64,000 nt of DNA from Chryseobacterium sp. VAUSW3. GTDB taxonomy: Bacteria; Bacteroidota; Bacteroidia; Flavobacteriales; Weeksellaceae. A program made the translations under genes and the position numbers. The stretch lies in the NCBI RefSeq assembly GCF_002205795.1, contig NZ_NIUY01000002.1, forward strand, positions 248,001 to 312,000, in the 5' to 3' direction. Every line of letters starts with the position of its first letter. The first letter of the stretch is position 1. This document shows positions 20,210 through 28,471 of the stretch, piece by piece. The notes under the pieces were generated by a model. It was not told where the DNA came from. It did no database searches and was given only the letters and a program-made list of their open reading frames with translations.

Positions 20210-20626
20210 ATGACTGATCCGATTACCATTAAAATTACCATTTTGCAGCCTGTACATAAAGTCTGGGATTACTTTTATAATCCTAAACATATCGTAAAAT
20301 GGAATTTCCCGACAACAAATTGGCAATGCACCAAAGCGCTGAGTGATTTCCGGGAAGGTGGCCGTTTCGATTACCGCCTCGATTATAAAGACAAAAGTTT
20401 CGGTTATAATTTTTCAGGCTATATCGACGAAATAAAACTTTTGCAATATGTAAAAAGCCACCTTGATGACGGCAGAAAAATTGAAGTTCTATTTAATAAA
20501 ATTGATGAAAATACTACTGAAATTATCGAGATCTTCGAGCCGGAACTGCACAATTCCATCGAAATGCAGCGCGTGGGTTGGTACGCCATTCTCGACCGTT
20601 TTCACAAGTATGTGGAGAAAAACTAA
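20210..20626 (+). CDS. SRPBCC/AHSA1 family protein (copy 2)
   Basis: A 138-residue paralogue of the preceding gene, colinear along its whole length (VHKVWDYFYNPKHIVKWNF versus VQKVWDYFNKPEHIVNWNF; both end in GWYAILD-FHKYVE-N). A 118-bp gap separates the copies. Its last 17 bp overlap the start of the next gene in another frame, which implies translational coupling. The ligand is unknown. Confidence 0.88.
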   Translation: MTDPITIKITILQPVHKVWDYFYNPKHIVKWNFPTTNWQCTKALSDFREGGRFDYRLDYKDKSFGYNFSGYIDEIKLLQYVKSHLDDGRKIEVLFNKIDENTTEIIEIFEPELHNSIEMQRVGWYAILDRFHKYVEKN

Positions 20627-21182
20627 ACGCGTTTTTCCGGTCTTCCTGATTTTACTCTTGTTTGCATGCAGTAAGAAATCTGAAAATCAGGAAGCTAAAT
20701 CTGTACCCCAAAAGGATGCTGTGCCAGCAAAACCAGCACCCCAAGAGCCGCCACTTTCTTATAAAAAATATAAAGGAGCATGGTTTGACATAGCGTATCC
20801 CTTTTCATTCAAAGCAGAAAATTCTCAAAAATCTTCAACCAGTATTACCGGTTTCGACAGCGCTGTTTTCACTTCAGCCGATGGCAGCGTTCAGTTTTAC
20901 ATATTCTCGCCTCAATGGAGCGGTGACGCAAAAGATATCGCTCTGAAGTCCAACGAAATAAAAACCGATTCGTCAAGTGAAATTATAAACGGATTAACTG
21001 TTAAAAGATGGACAATTCAGGCGAAAGACGGCAGCTATTTCCGTTCGTATGAATCAACTTCAGAAACTGCAAGCAATATCAACAAGATTTTCGGGATTAA
21101 ATATTCTTCGCAGAAAGAACTTGATCGATACAGGCAGGCTTATCTGCATTTCAAAAATTCATTGCAGCAGTATGCGGACTAA
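20610..21182 (+). CDS. Putative lipoprotein of unknown function
   Basis: A 190-residue protein with a lipoprotein signal: basic MWRKTKR, a hydrophobic stretch (VFPVFLILLLF) and the lipobox FAC with Cys20. An Ala/Pro/Lys-rich linker (about 24-50) follows, then a globular domain starting YKKYKGAWFDIAYPFSF. The ATG at 20610 overlaps the last 17 bp of the AHSA1 gene; earlier in-frame starts would run through that gene in the wrong frame. Orientation on the outer membrane is inferred from the Lys after the Cys. No family was recognised. Confidence 0.8.
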   Translation: MWRKTKRVFPVFLILLLFACSKKSENQEAKSVPQKDAVPAKPAPQEPPLSYKKYKGAWFDIAYPFSFKAENSQKSSTSITGFDSAVFTSADGSVQFYIFSPQWSGDAKDIALKSNEIKTDSSSEIINGLTVKRWTIQAKDGSYFRSYESTSETASNINKIFGIKYSSQKELDRYRQAYLHFKNSLQQYAD

Positions 21183-21184
21183 AT

Positions 21185-21529
21185 ATGAACGAAACAGAAA
21201 AATATATCGCCCAGTTTCCGGAAAATGTGCAGGATATTTTAAATAGAATCCGACTGATTATTCTGGAAGAAGCTCCCGAATCCACAGAAAAAATTGCTTA
21301 CGGAATGCCGGGTTTTTATTTAAATAAAAAACCTTTGGTGTATTTTGCAGCCTACAAAAACCATATCGGATTTTATGCAACTCCTACGGGCCATGAAGAA
21401 TTTAAAAAAGAACTTTCAGTCTATCAACAGGGAAAAGGTTCAGTACAGTTTCCTTTAAAAGATGAAATACCTTATCAGCTGATTCGTAAAATAGTGAAAT
21501 TCAGGAACAATAAATCTCAAAAATCATAA
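21185..21529 (+). CDS. DUF1801 family protein
   Basis: A 114-residue DUF1801 protein (YdhG-like). Recognisable parts are YIAQFPENVQDILNRIRLII, EKIAYGMPGFYLNKKPLVYFA and the ending IPYQLIRKIVKFR. One Bacillus member is described as a frataxin-like iron handler, but this cannot be transferred safely. It begins 2 bp after the lipoprotein stop, so it is in the same operon. Confidence 0.88.
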   Translation: MNETEKYIAQFPENVQDILNRIRLIILEEAPESTEKIAYGMPGFYLNKKPLVYFAAYKNHIGFYATPTGHEEFKKELSVYQQGKGSVQFPLKDEIPYQLIRKIVKFRNNKSQKS

Positions 21530-21548
21530 AAAAAACAACATATTAAAA

Positions 21549-22412
21549 ATGAAAAACAACATATTTCCATGTCTTTGGTTTGATGCAACCGGCAACGAAG
21601 CTGCACAATTTTATACCGATGTTTTCGGAGGAAAAGTTACAGCAGATACACCGGTAGTCATCAATTTCGAACTTTTTGGGCAGAAATTCATGATCCTCAA
21701 TGCCGGTCCGCAGTTTGAAAAAAACGCTTCGGTATCATTCATGGTTCTTTGTGAAACAGAAAGTGAGGTTGAAAAATACTGGAAACCGCTTTCTGATGGC
21801 GGAATCGTACTAATGGAACTCGGCGAGTATCCCTGGAGCAAAAAATACGGTTGGGTACGCGACAAATACGGTGTTACGTGGCAGGTTTACCTGGGCGAAA
21901 AACAGGGCTCACAGAAAATAATTCCGACGCTGATGTACATTCACCAGAATAATGGTAAGGCAATGGAAGCGATGGAATTGTACACAAAAATTTTCCCGGA
22001 TTCAAAGATTGGCAGCGTCCTGAAATATGGCGAAGGCGTAGGAAACGAAAGCCATGAAATTCCGGAAAATATTCAGCATGCGCATTTCGAAATCGACGGT
22101 TACAGTTTTTTCTGTATGGATAATTCTTATGACCATAAATTTGACTTCAACGAGGCGATTTCTATCGTCGTGATGACCAATGACCAGGAAGAAACAGATC
22201 ATTTGTGGAATTCCCTGATTGCCGATGGCGGAAGAGCAAGTATGTGTGGCTGGCTGAAGGATAAATTCGGTATGAGCTGGCAGATTGTTCCTAAAAAACT
22301 TATTGAACTTATGAACGATTCGGATCCCTTTAAATCACAAAAAGTAATGCAGGCGATGATGACGATGCAGAAAATTGTAATTTCAGATCTGGAAAAGGCA
22401 TATCAATCTTAA
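21549..22412 (+). CDS. Double-domain VOC (PhnB/glyoxalase-like) protein
   Basis: A 287-residue protein with two VOC/PhnB-type domains (about 1-125 and 132-287). Each starts with a WFD...EAAQFYTDVF-like segment: FPCLWFDATGNEAAQFYTDV in the first, GKAMEAMELYTKIFPDSKIG in the second. Each ends with a WGMSWQ-like strand (KYGVTWQVYLG and KFGMSWQIVP). Single-domain relatives are common, so this is a fused pair. Roles range from glyoxalase to drug binding; the activity here is unknown. Gaps to its neighbours are 19 bp and 8 bp, so it sits within the small-protein operon. Confidence 0.85.
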   Translation: MKNNIFPCLWFDATGNEAAQFYTDVFGGKVTADTPVVINFELFGQKFMILNAGPQFEKNASVSFMVLCETESEVEKYWKPLSDGGIVLMELGEYPWSKKYGWVRDKYGVTWQVYLGEKQGSQKIIPTLMYIHQNNGKAMEAMELYTKIFPDSKIGSVLKYGEGVGNESHEIPENIQHAHFEIDGYSFFCMDNSYDHKFDFNEAISIVVMTNDQEETDHLWNSLIADGGRASMCGWLKDKFGMSWQIVPKKLIELMNDSDPFKSQKVMQAMMTMQKIVISDLEKAYQS

Positions 22413-22420
22413 TAAAAGTT

Positions 22421-22849
22421 ATGAAAATACTCGAATTTAAAACTCAGATTAATGCACCCGCTATAAAAGTATGGAAGGTGCTTTTCACCCAGCATGATAA
22501 CAGGAACTGGCCGTCAGCGGTTAATGAGGGAACTTATTTTGAAGGAACCTGGGAAGAAGGCAGTGTGATGAGGTTTCTGGATGATGAGAACAATGGAATG
22601 TACAACAGTGTTGAAAAAAACATTCCCAACAAAGAACTTACAATGAAACACTTGGGCTGGATTTACGATGGCGAGCTTAGTCCGCAGGATTGGGGAGATT
22701 CTACGGTAACTTATGTTCTTGAATCCAACGAAAACGGCACACTTCTTACTGGAAAAATAAATGCTTTGGATGAATTTGTGGATTTCTTTAATTCTAAATA
22801 TCCTTCAAATTTCGAAAAAGTAAAAAAACTATCAGAATCATCAACTTAA
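22421..22849 (+). CDS. SRPBCC family protein (copy 3)
   Basis: A 142-residue START-like protein: FKTQINAPAIKVWKVLF at the start, a central EEGSVMRFLDDENNGMYNSV, and a C-terminal helix. It is more distant from copies 1 and 2 and resembles copy 4 (22861) in its first strands and the GNGM/NNGM turn. It lies 8 bp after the VOC gene and 11 bp before copy 4. Function unknown. Confidence 0.83.
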   Translation: MKILEFKTQINAPAIKVWKVLFTQHDNRNWPSAVNEGTYFEGTWEEGSVMRFLDDENNGMYNSVEKNIPNKELTMKHLGWIYDGELSPQDWGDSTVTYVLESNENGTLLTGKINALDEFVDFFNSKYPSNFEKVKKLSESST

Positions 22850-22860
22850 ACTCCTAAATC

Positions 22861-23301
22861 ATGGAAATACTTAGTTATAAAACCACCGTAAAAGCACCCA
22901 TTCAGAAGGTTTGGGATATGCTTTGGGCACCGGAAACATATGAGGCATGGACGCAGTTTTTTTCACCAGGCTGCCAGTTGAAAACAGACTGGGAAATCAA
23001 TGGGAAAACCTATTTTCTTGATGGTGCCGGAAACGGAATGGTGTCTACCATAAAAAGTATAAACCCTCCTTTTGAAGTGGTTTTCAGTCATTTAGGAACA
23101 GTTAATAATGGGATAGAAGATACCCAAAGCCGCGAAGTAAAGGAATGGAGCGGTGCCGAAGAACAGTATTTCCTGCGGGCTGTGGATGAAAATACGACGG
23201 AGATTCAGGCGATTGTACACGCAGAACAGAAATATGAGGACCATATGAGCAATGGTTTTACCAAAGGTTTCGAAGTGCTCAGGAAATTAGCAGAACAGTA
23301 G
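22861..23301 (+). CDS. SRPBCC family protein (copy 4)
   Basis: A 146-residue START-like protein (YKTTVKAPIQKVWDMLWAPE at the start, GAGNGMVSTIKSINPP turn, final helix FTKGFEVLRKLAEQ). It is the last gene of the small-protein run and is followed by a terminator at 23311. Function unknown. Confidence 0.83.
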   Translation: MEILSYKTTVKAPIQKVWDMLWAPETYEAWTQFFSPGCQLKTDWEINGKTYFLDGAGNGMVSTIKSINPPFEVVFSHLGTVNNGIEDTQSREVKEWSGAEEQYFLRAVDENTTEIQAIVHAEQKYEDHMSNGFTKGFEVLRKLAEQ

Positions 23302-23310
23302 TCAGCAAAA

Positions 23311-23336
23311 AACGGAAACAGAAAATTTCCGTTTTT
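23311..23336 (+). terminator. Intrinsic terminator of the small-protein cluster
   Basis: AACGGAAA (23311-23318) pairs with TTTCCGTT (23326-23333), followed by a T-run. Confidence 0.85.
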
Positions 23337-23401
23337 TCATGCAGAACTGTTTTTTTTAAATCCTTACTTTTACAGCCCAAAACCGAATCCGGTATCTTAT
23401 A

Positions 23402-24052
23402 ATGAAGAATTACTATTATTTTCTGAGCGTTAAGGAAAATGCATCTGAAGAAGACATTAAAAAAGCCTACAGGAAATTATCCCTGAAATACCATCCCGAC
23501 AAAAATCCCAATGACGAGTTCTTTGCGCACCGGTTCATGGAGATTCAGGAAGCTTACGATACGCTTGGTGATAAAGAGAAGAGACGGATTTACGATGATA
23601 ATTTAAGCCATCAGCAAAGAACATTTCGTCCCAACCTCCCGCCTGTAATTAAATCATTTGCGGTAAATAAGGTGAATGTGCAGAAGGGCGAAGAAATCAT
23701 AATAACCTGGCAGACCAATCATGCAGATGTGGTAAAAGTGTTGCCATTCGGGCTCGAAAAAAGTTATGGTGAGAAAAAAATAAAGATTACCGAATTCAAG
23801 GAGGGCAAATTTCAGCTGCTGCTGCACGCAACCAATACGCTGCTGAATAAAACTGTAGTGCGCGGCATCACCGTGAATCAGGTTTTCGAAACGGATAAAG
23901 AAAAATTCAGAAATGAGGTAGAAGAACTTTTCAAGCCTCAGCGACCGTCGCCTACAAATCCCGGTGGGCAGCCCAAAGCATTAAAGATTGTTTCGGCGGT
24001 TATCTTTCTTGTAATTGCGATCCTGCTTTTATTGAAAACTTTTGGTGGATAA
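23402..24052 (+). CDS. Tail-anchored J-domain protein
   Basis: A 216-residue protein with a J domain at 1-65, including HPD at 31-33, the signature that stimulates DnaK ATPase. It lacks the Gly/Phe, zinc-finger and C-terminal parts of DnaJ. Residues about 78-165 form a beta-rich, Ig-like segment (PVIKSFAVNKVNVQKGEEII, TWQTNHADVVKV). A C-terminal hydrophobic helix (about 195-213, IVSAVIFLVIAILLLL) should anchor it in the inner membrane with the J domain in the cytosol. This suggests recruitment of DnaK to a membrane site. Confidence 0.85.
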   Translation: MKNYYYFLSVKENASEEDIKKAYRKLSLKYHPDKNPNDEFFAHRFMEIQEAYDTLGDKEKRRIYDDNLSHQQRTFRPNLPPVIKSFAVNKVNVQKGEEIIITWQTNHADVVKVLPFGLEKSYGEKKIKITEFKEGKFQLLLHATNTLLNKTVVRGITVNQVFETDKEKFRNEVEELFKPQRPSPTNPGGQPKALKIVSAVIFLVIAILLLLKTFGG

Positions 24053-24085
24053 TTTTTCAGAAACGTAAAACTTTTCATTAAAATA

Positions 24086-24238
24086 TTAAGCCATTTTAAG
24101 CCTTCCAGGACATTTTTTACAGCGTTTTCCTTTCTTAAATTTCTTACAGCACTTTTTCTTATCACAGAACATTTCTTCTGTTTGATGGTAAAACGGAGTT
24201 AAAGGCGCAATTTTGAAAGGGATGATTTGTGAATTCAT
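24086..24238 (-). CDS. 50-residue Cys/Lys-rich protein
   Basis: A 50-codon ORF starting MNSQIIPFKIAPLTPFYH, with core MFCDKKKCCKKFKKGKRC and ending KKCPGRLKMA. Five Cys lie at 25, 30, 31, 40 and 43 (C-x4-CC-x8-C-x2-C), and about a third of the residues are Lys or Arg. The regular Cys spacing suggests a metal-binding or nucleic-acid-binding mini-protein. I believe similar short proteins occur in other Bacteroidetes, but that is from memory. It lies convergent to the J-protein gene in a 331-bp gap that otherwise looks empty. An ATG at 24238 was chosen; Met23 is an alternative start. Confidence 0.65.
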   Translation of the reverse strand: MNSQIIPFKIAPLTPFYHQTEEMFCDKKKCCKKFKKGKRCKKCPGRLKMA

Positions 24239-24383
24239 GGTGCAAATGTAATTCTAATTTAGAATAAATCAAAATAACGTGAGGTGTTTTTTATGGTTTG
24301 CGCATGAAATTTATCAATTGTACTGTTCATCAAAATATTGTATTTTTACGAACCTTTATTTCTAAATAAATCCAGTAAAAATA

Positions 24384-27242
24384 ATGAACACTACACAGTT
24401 TGTAAACCGCCACATTTCTTTAAACGAAGCCGATAAACAGGCAATGTTACAGGAAATTGGTGTTTCGGGTATTGATGAACTAATTGCCCAAACCATTCCG
24501 GATTCCATCCGTTTAAAAGAAGAATTAAACATTTCACCTGCACTTTCGGAGTACGAAATGTTGGCGCATTCTAAAGAATTGGCAGCCAAAAACTCCCTTT
24601 TCGATAACTACATCGGATTCGGTTATCACAATACCATTTTGCCGAGCGCAATTCAGCGTAATATTCTCGAAAATCCATCCTGGTACACCGCTTACACTCC
24701 TTATCAGGCAGAAATCGCGCAGGGAAGACTGGAAGCGCTGCTCAACTTCCAAACGGTTGTTTGCGATTTAACAGGTTTCAAACTGGCAAATGCTTCTCTT
24801 TTGGATGAATCTACTGCAGCCGCGGAAGCAATGCACATGTTCTTCGAAAGCAGAACCAAAGACCAGAGAAAATCTGAAGCCAAAAAATTCTTCGTTTCAG
24901 AATTGGTACTTCCTCAAACAGTTGCTGTTTTGAAAACTAAAGCAGAAGGGCTGGGAATCGAGATCGTTGAAGGTGATCATGAGAATCATAATTTTGATGA
25001 ATCTTATTTCGGAGTTTTGCTGCAGTATCCGGGTAAAAACGGAATTGTACTCGATTATACCGAAAATATTAAGAAATATAAAGAAATCAACCTGCAGGTT
25101 GTAGTTGCCAGCGATCCAATGGCGTTGGTAAAACTGAAGTCTCCTGCTGAGATGGGCGCTGACTGTGCGGTGGGAACTACCCAACGTTTCGGTATTCCGA
25201 TGGGTTACGGTGGGCCTCACGCTGCATTTTTTGCCTGTAAAGAAGATTATAAGAGAGATATTCCGGGACGAATCATTGGTGTTTCCCAGGATGCGTACGG
25301 CAAACGTGCGCTGAGAATGGCACTTCAAACCCGTGAACAGCATATCAAAAGAGAAAAAGCCACCTCGAATATCTGTACAGCACAGGTGCTTTTAGCCGTA
25401 ATGGCCGGAATGTACGCCGTATATCACGGTCCGAAAGGTCTTAATTTCATCGCAGACCAAATCCATTTCAAAGCCAATGCACTTAATGCAGGCTTGAAAG
25501 CTTTGGGTTATGATATTGTAGAAGAGCCGGTTTTCGACACCGTAAAGTTCCGCATGAGCGAAGAAGAGAAAAAATCTTTGATGTTTTTGATGCTTGATCG
25601 TAAAATCAATCTTAATTATTTCACCGCTGGATTTGTGAGCATCGCCTTAAATGAAACCACAACTTTAGAGAAACTGCAGTCGCTGTTTGATGCTTTTGCG
25701 CAGTTTAAAGACAAGCAGAGCTTCAAACTTACGCTTAAAGAAGAAATTCTGATTCCTGAGCAGTCTTTAAGAAATGATGAAATTCTGAAAGAAGATGTTT
25801 TCAATAAATATCATACAGAAACCGAGCTGATGCGTTACATCAAGCGTCTGGAAAGAAAAGATCTTTCTTTAACGCATTCGATGATTTCTTTAGGTTCGTG
25901 TACCATGAAACTTAACGCTGCGACCCAAATGCTGCCGATTTCCTGGCCCGAGTGGGGCAATGTACACCCGTTTGTTCCTACCGAGCAGGCTGGGGGATAT
26001 CAGCAGTTAATTAAAGAATTGGAGAAAGATCTTGCGGAAATTACTGGTTTTGCCGGTACTTCGCTTCAGCCGAATTCAGGTGCTCAGGGTGAGTATGCAG
26101 GATTAATGGTCATCCGCGAATATCACAAATCACGTGGAGAAAGCCACAGAAACATCGTTCTTATTCCGCAGTCTGCACACGGAACCAATCCAGCTTCTGC
26201 GGTAATTGCAGGGATGAAAGTGGTGGTGGTAAAAAATCTTGAAAGCGGAGAAATCGATTTCGAAGATTTGAGAGCTAAAGCAGAGCAGCACGCGGAAAAT
26301 CTTTCTGCGGCAATGATTACTTATCCGTCAACTTATGGATTCTTTGATGATAACATTAAAGAAATCACAAAACTGATTCACGACAACGGCGGACAGGTTT
26401 ATATGGACGGCGCGAACATGAATGCGCAGGTAGGTTTCACCTCTCCGGGAAATATTGGGGCAGATGTTTGTCACCTCAATCTACACAAAACCTTCGCTAT
26501 TCCTCACGGAGGCGGCGGTCCCGGTGTTGGCCCGATCTGCGTTGCGGAACATTTGGTGAAGTTTTTACCATCGAACCCTAACATTAAAATCGGTGATAAA
26601 GAAGCCATCGACGCTATTTCTGCTGCACCTTACGGGTCATCATTGGTTTTAAACATTTCTTATGCTTACATCAAAATGCTCGGAACTGCCGGTTTGAAAA
26701 AATCTACAGAACATGCCATTCTTAACGCAAATTACCTGAAAGAAGTTTTGGCAGAACATTTCCCAATTTTGTACGCCAATGCAGCGGGAAGAGTTGCTCA
26801 CGAATGTATCGTAGATTTCCGTCAGTTTAAACCGCTTGGAATTGAAGTGGCTGACGTCGCAAAACGTTTGATGGATTATGGTTTCCATGCGCCTACAGTG
26901 AGTTTCCCTGTTGCCGGAACCCTGATGATTGAGCCAACAGAATCTGAAAGCAAAACAGAAATCGACCGTTTTGCAGAAGCCTTAATCTCTATTAAAAAAG
27001 AAATCGAAGAAATCGCCGAAGGAACTGCTGATGCAGCAAACAATGTGTTGAAAAATGCTCCTCATACGGAACAGGTAGTGATTTCAGACGCGTGGGACAA
27101 GCCTTACAGCCGTGAAAAAGCTGCGTATCCTCTGGAATGGGTGAGAGATCACAAATTCTTCGCAACGGTTTCCCGTGTTGATGAAGCTTACGGTGACAGA
27201 AACTTAATCTGTACCTGCGCACCAATTGAATCATATATGTAA
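24384..27242 (+). CDS. gcvP: Glycine dehydrogenase (decarboxylating), P protein
   Basis: A 952-residue fused P protein of the glycine cleavage system, which decarboxylates glycine with PLP and passes aminomethyl to the H protein. Both halves (N-terminal about 1-440, C-terminal about 450-952) are present. The PLP Lys is Lys702 in LNLHKTFAIPHGGGGPG. The length matches the single-chain form used by Bacteroidetes and proteobacteria. No gcvT or gcvH is adjacent, and no glycine riboswitch was seen in the 145 bp upstream. A terminator follows. Confidence 0.97.
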   Translation: MNTTQFVNRHISLNEADKQAMLQEIGVSGIDELIAQTIPDSIRLKEELNISPALSEYEMLAHSKELAAKNSLFDNYIGFGYHNTILPSAIQRNILENPSWYTAYTPYQAEIAQGRLEALLNFQTVVCDLTGFKLANASLLDESTAAAEAMHMFFESRTKDQRKSEAKKFFVSELVLPQTVAVLKTKAEGLGIEIVEGDHENHNFDESYFGVLLQYPGKNGIVLDYTENIKKYKEINLQVVVASDPMALVKLKSPAEMGADCAVGTTQRFGIPMGYGGPHAAFFACKEDYKRDIPGRIIGVSQDAYGKRALRMALQTREQHIKREKATSNICTAQVLLAVMAGMYAVYHGPKGLNFIADQIHFKANALNAGLKALGYDIVEEPVFDTVKFRMSEEEKKSLMFLMLDRKINLNYFTAGFVSIALNETTTLEKLQSLFDAFAQFKDKQSFKLTLKEEILIPEQSLRNDEILKEDVFNKYHTETELMRYIKRLERKDLSLTHSMISLGSCTMKLNAATQMLPISWPEWGNVHPFVPTEQAGGYQQLIKELEKDLAEITGFAGTSLQPNSGAQGEYAGLMVIREYHKSRGESHRNIVLIPQSAHGTNPASAVIAGMKVVVVKNLESGEIDFEDLRAKAEQHAENLSAAMITYPSTYGFFDDNIKEITKLIHDNGGQVYMDGANMNAQVGFTSPGNIGADVCHLNLHKTFAIPHGGGGPGVGPICVAEHLVKFLPSNPNIKIGDKEAIDAISAAPYGSSLVLNISYAYIKMLGTAGLKKSTEHAILNANYLKEVLAEHFPILYANAAGRVAHECIVDFRQFKPLGIEVADVAKRLMDYGFHAPTVSFPVAGTLMIEPTESESKTEIDRFAEALISIKKEIEEIAEGTADAANNVLKNAPHTEQVVISDAWDKPYSREKAAYPLEWVRDHKFFATVSRVDEAYGDRNLICTCAPIESYM

Positions 27243-27270
27243 AAATTTGCGTTTAGCAGTCTTTGAAATA

Positions 27271-27300
27271 AAATTCCCGAACGAGAGTCCGGGAATTTTT
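27271..27300 (+). terminator. Intrinsic terminator after gcvP
   Basis: AAATTCCCG (27271-27279) pairs with CGGGAATTT (27290-27298), followed by T. The convergent pseudogene ends 28 bp beyond. Confidence 0.88.
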
Positions 27301-27327
27301 TATGAATAGATATTGTTTGTCTGATGC

Positions 27328-28248
27328 TTATTCTTTAATGAATTTTGACGAATATATAGTTCCTTTATTTGTAGTAACCGTAATAATATACGCTCCAGCT
27401 TTCAGGTGCTCCAGATTAATGGCGGGCGTGCTAAGTTTTCTGTTTATAACAGTTTGGCCGGCAATATTATGGATTCTGATTGCAGAAACAACTTCACCGT
27501 GCGGGAGATTGAAGTGCAGATTGGTTTTTACAGGATTTGGATATACTGCAATATTTCCTTTTGTCGCGCTGCTTACCGCCATATTTGCTTCATTGATTTT
27601 AATGTTGTCAATATAGGCATCACCACCGTAATTATCATGTAGGAAATTCATCCCTTCCAGATTGATCTGTGTGAAGTTTGGAGTCGTATAAATTAATGTC
27701 CCGTCAATGAAATACTTGATTTCATTTGCAGATACTTTTACCGTTACCTTATACCATTGGTTAGGCTGCCACGAAATCCCCGTGTCTTCCATGTCGTAAT
27801 CTATGCTGGTGATAACATGTAGAGTACCGGAATAATCAAAAGCTAAATCAAATACCGGATAGTATTCTTCATCAGCACTGATTCCGTAGGCTGCCATTTC
27901 AAAAATTGAACCGTCAGTTTCTGTAACCAAAACATCAAAAGAGATGGTAGTGTCATTATAATCTAATGGCTGATCAAAACTTTTCTGTGCACCAATAATC
28001 GGGAACATCTGTCCACCATATGCATCGGTATATCCATTTTTAAATGAGTAGATTCCTGCACTGAATTTTTCAGCAGAAACTACCTAGTTTTCAACGAAAT
28101 TACCTTCGCCATCATCAGTAATTTGCCAGGAATTCTGTCCGTTCAAACTTCCCAACTGGTAACCTTCGGAAGTTTCGAATGAAATTTGGTTTTGTGCAGA
28201 AATACTGCTGCAAAAAAACGCAGCAGCAAGAAAATATAAGTTCTTCAT
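27328..28248 (-). pseudogene. Secreted T9SS-cargo-like protein interrupted by an amber codon
   Basis: Read from ATG 28248 the frame gives a signal peptide (MKNLYFLAAAFFCSSISAQ) and FETSEGYQLGSLNGQNSW..., then meets TAG at 28084-28086 (codon 55). It continues in the same frame as VVSAEKFSAGIYSFKNGY... to residue 306. The downstream part looks like a concanavalin-like beta sandwich (YDNDTTISFDVLVTE, WYKVTVKVSANEIKYFIDG). The C-terminus (VYPNPVKTNLHFNLPHGEV... to IYSSKFIKE) is a type-A T9SS sorting domain. One base change (CAG to TAG) would explain the break: FVEN-Q-VVSAEK is the expected reading. A sequencing error or readthrough are alternatives. Confidence 0.8.
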
Positions 28249-28459
28249 AAATAAATTTTTGCAATAATAGCACAACAATGTTGCAGATGCAAATGGGAAA
28301 TCAAAGAAAACTTCCGTATGTAAGTGGTGATTGATGCCATAAACATGGCATTTATTAAACCACAATTAATCATTTTACGAATAAAGTTTCTGGTCTTTTT
28401 CGCAAAAAAACTATGCTTTTACCGAAATATAAATCATTTTATCTACACAATAAAAAATG

Positions 28460-28467
28460 TATTTTTG
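28460..28467 (+). promoter_or_regulatory. Candidate -7 promoter element of dgt
   Basis: TATTTTTG (TAnnTTTG) ends 4 bp before the ATG at 28472, predicting a leaderless or nearly leaderless transcript. No clear -33 box was found. Confidence 0.5.
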
Positions 28468-28471
28468 AAGG

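Noticed and set aside
20463..20609. Upstream start of the lipoprotein gene
   Set aside because: It lies in the AHSA1 gene in another frame, and only the ATG at 20610 gives a normal lipoprotein signal.
24239..24383. Glycine riboswitch upstream of gcvP
   Set aside because: No tandem aptamer-like conserved segments; only an AT-rich gap with a weak TATTTTTA promoter-like element near 24349.
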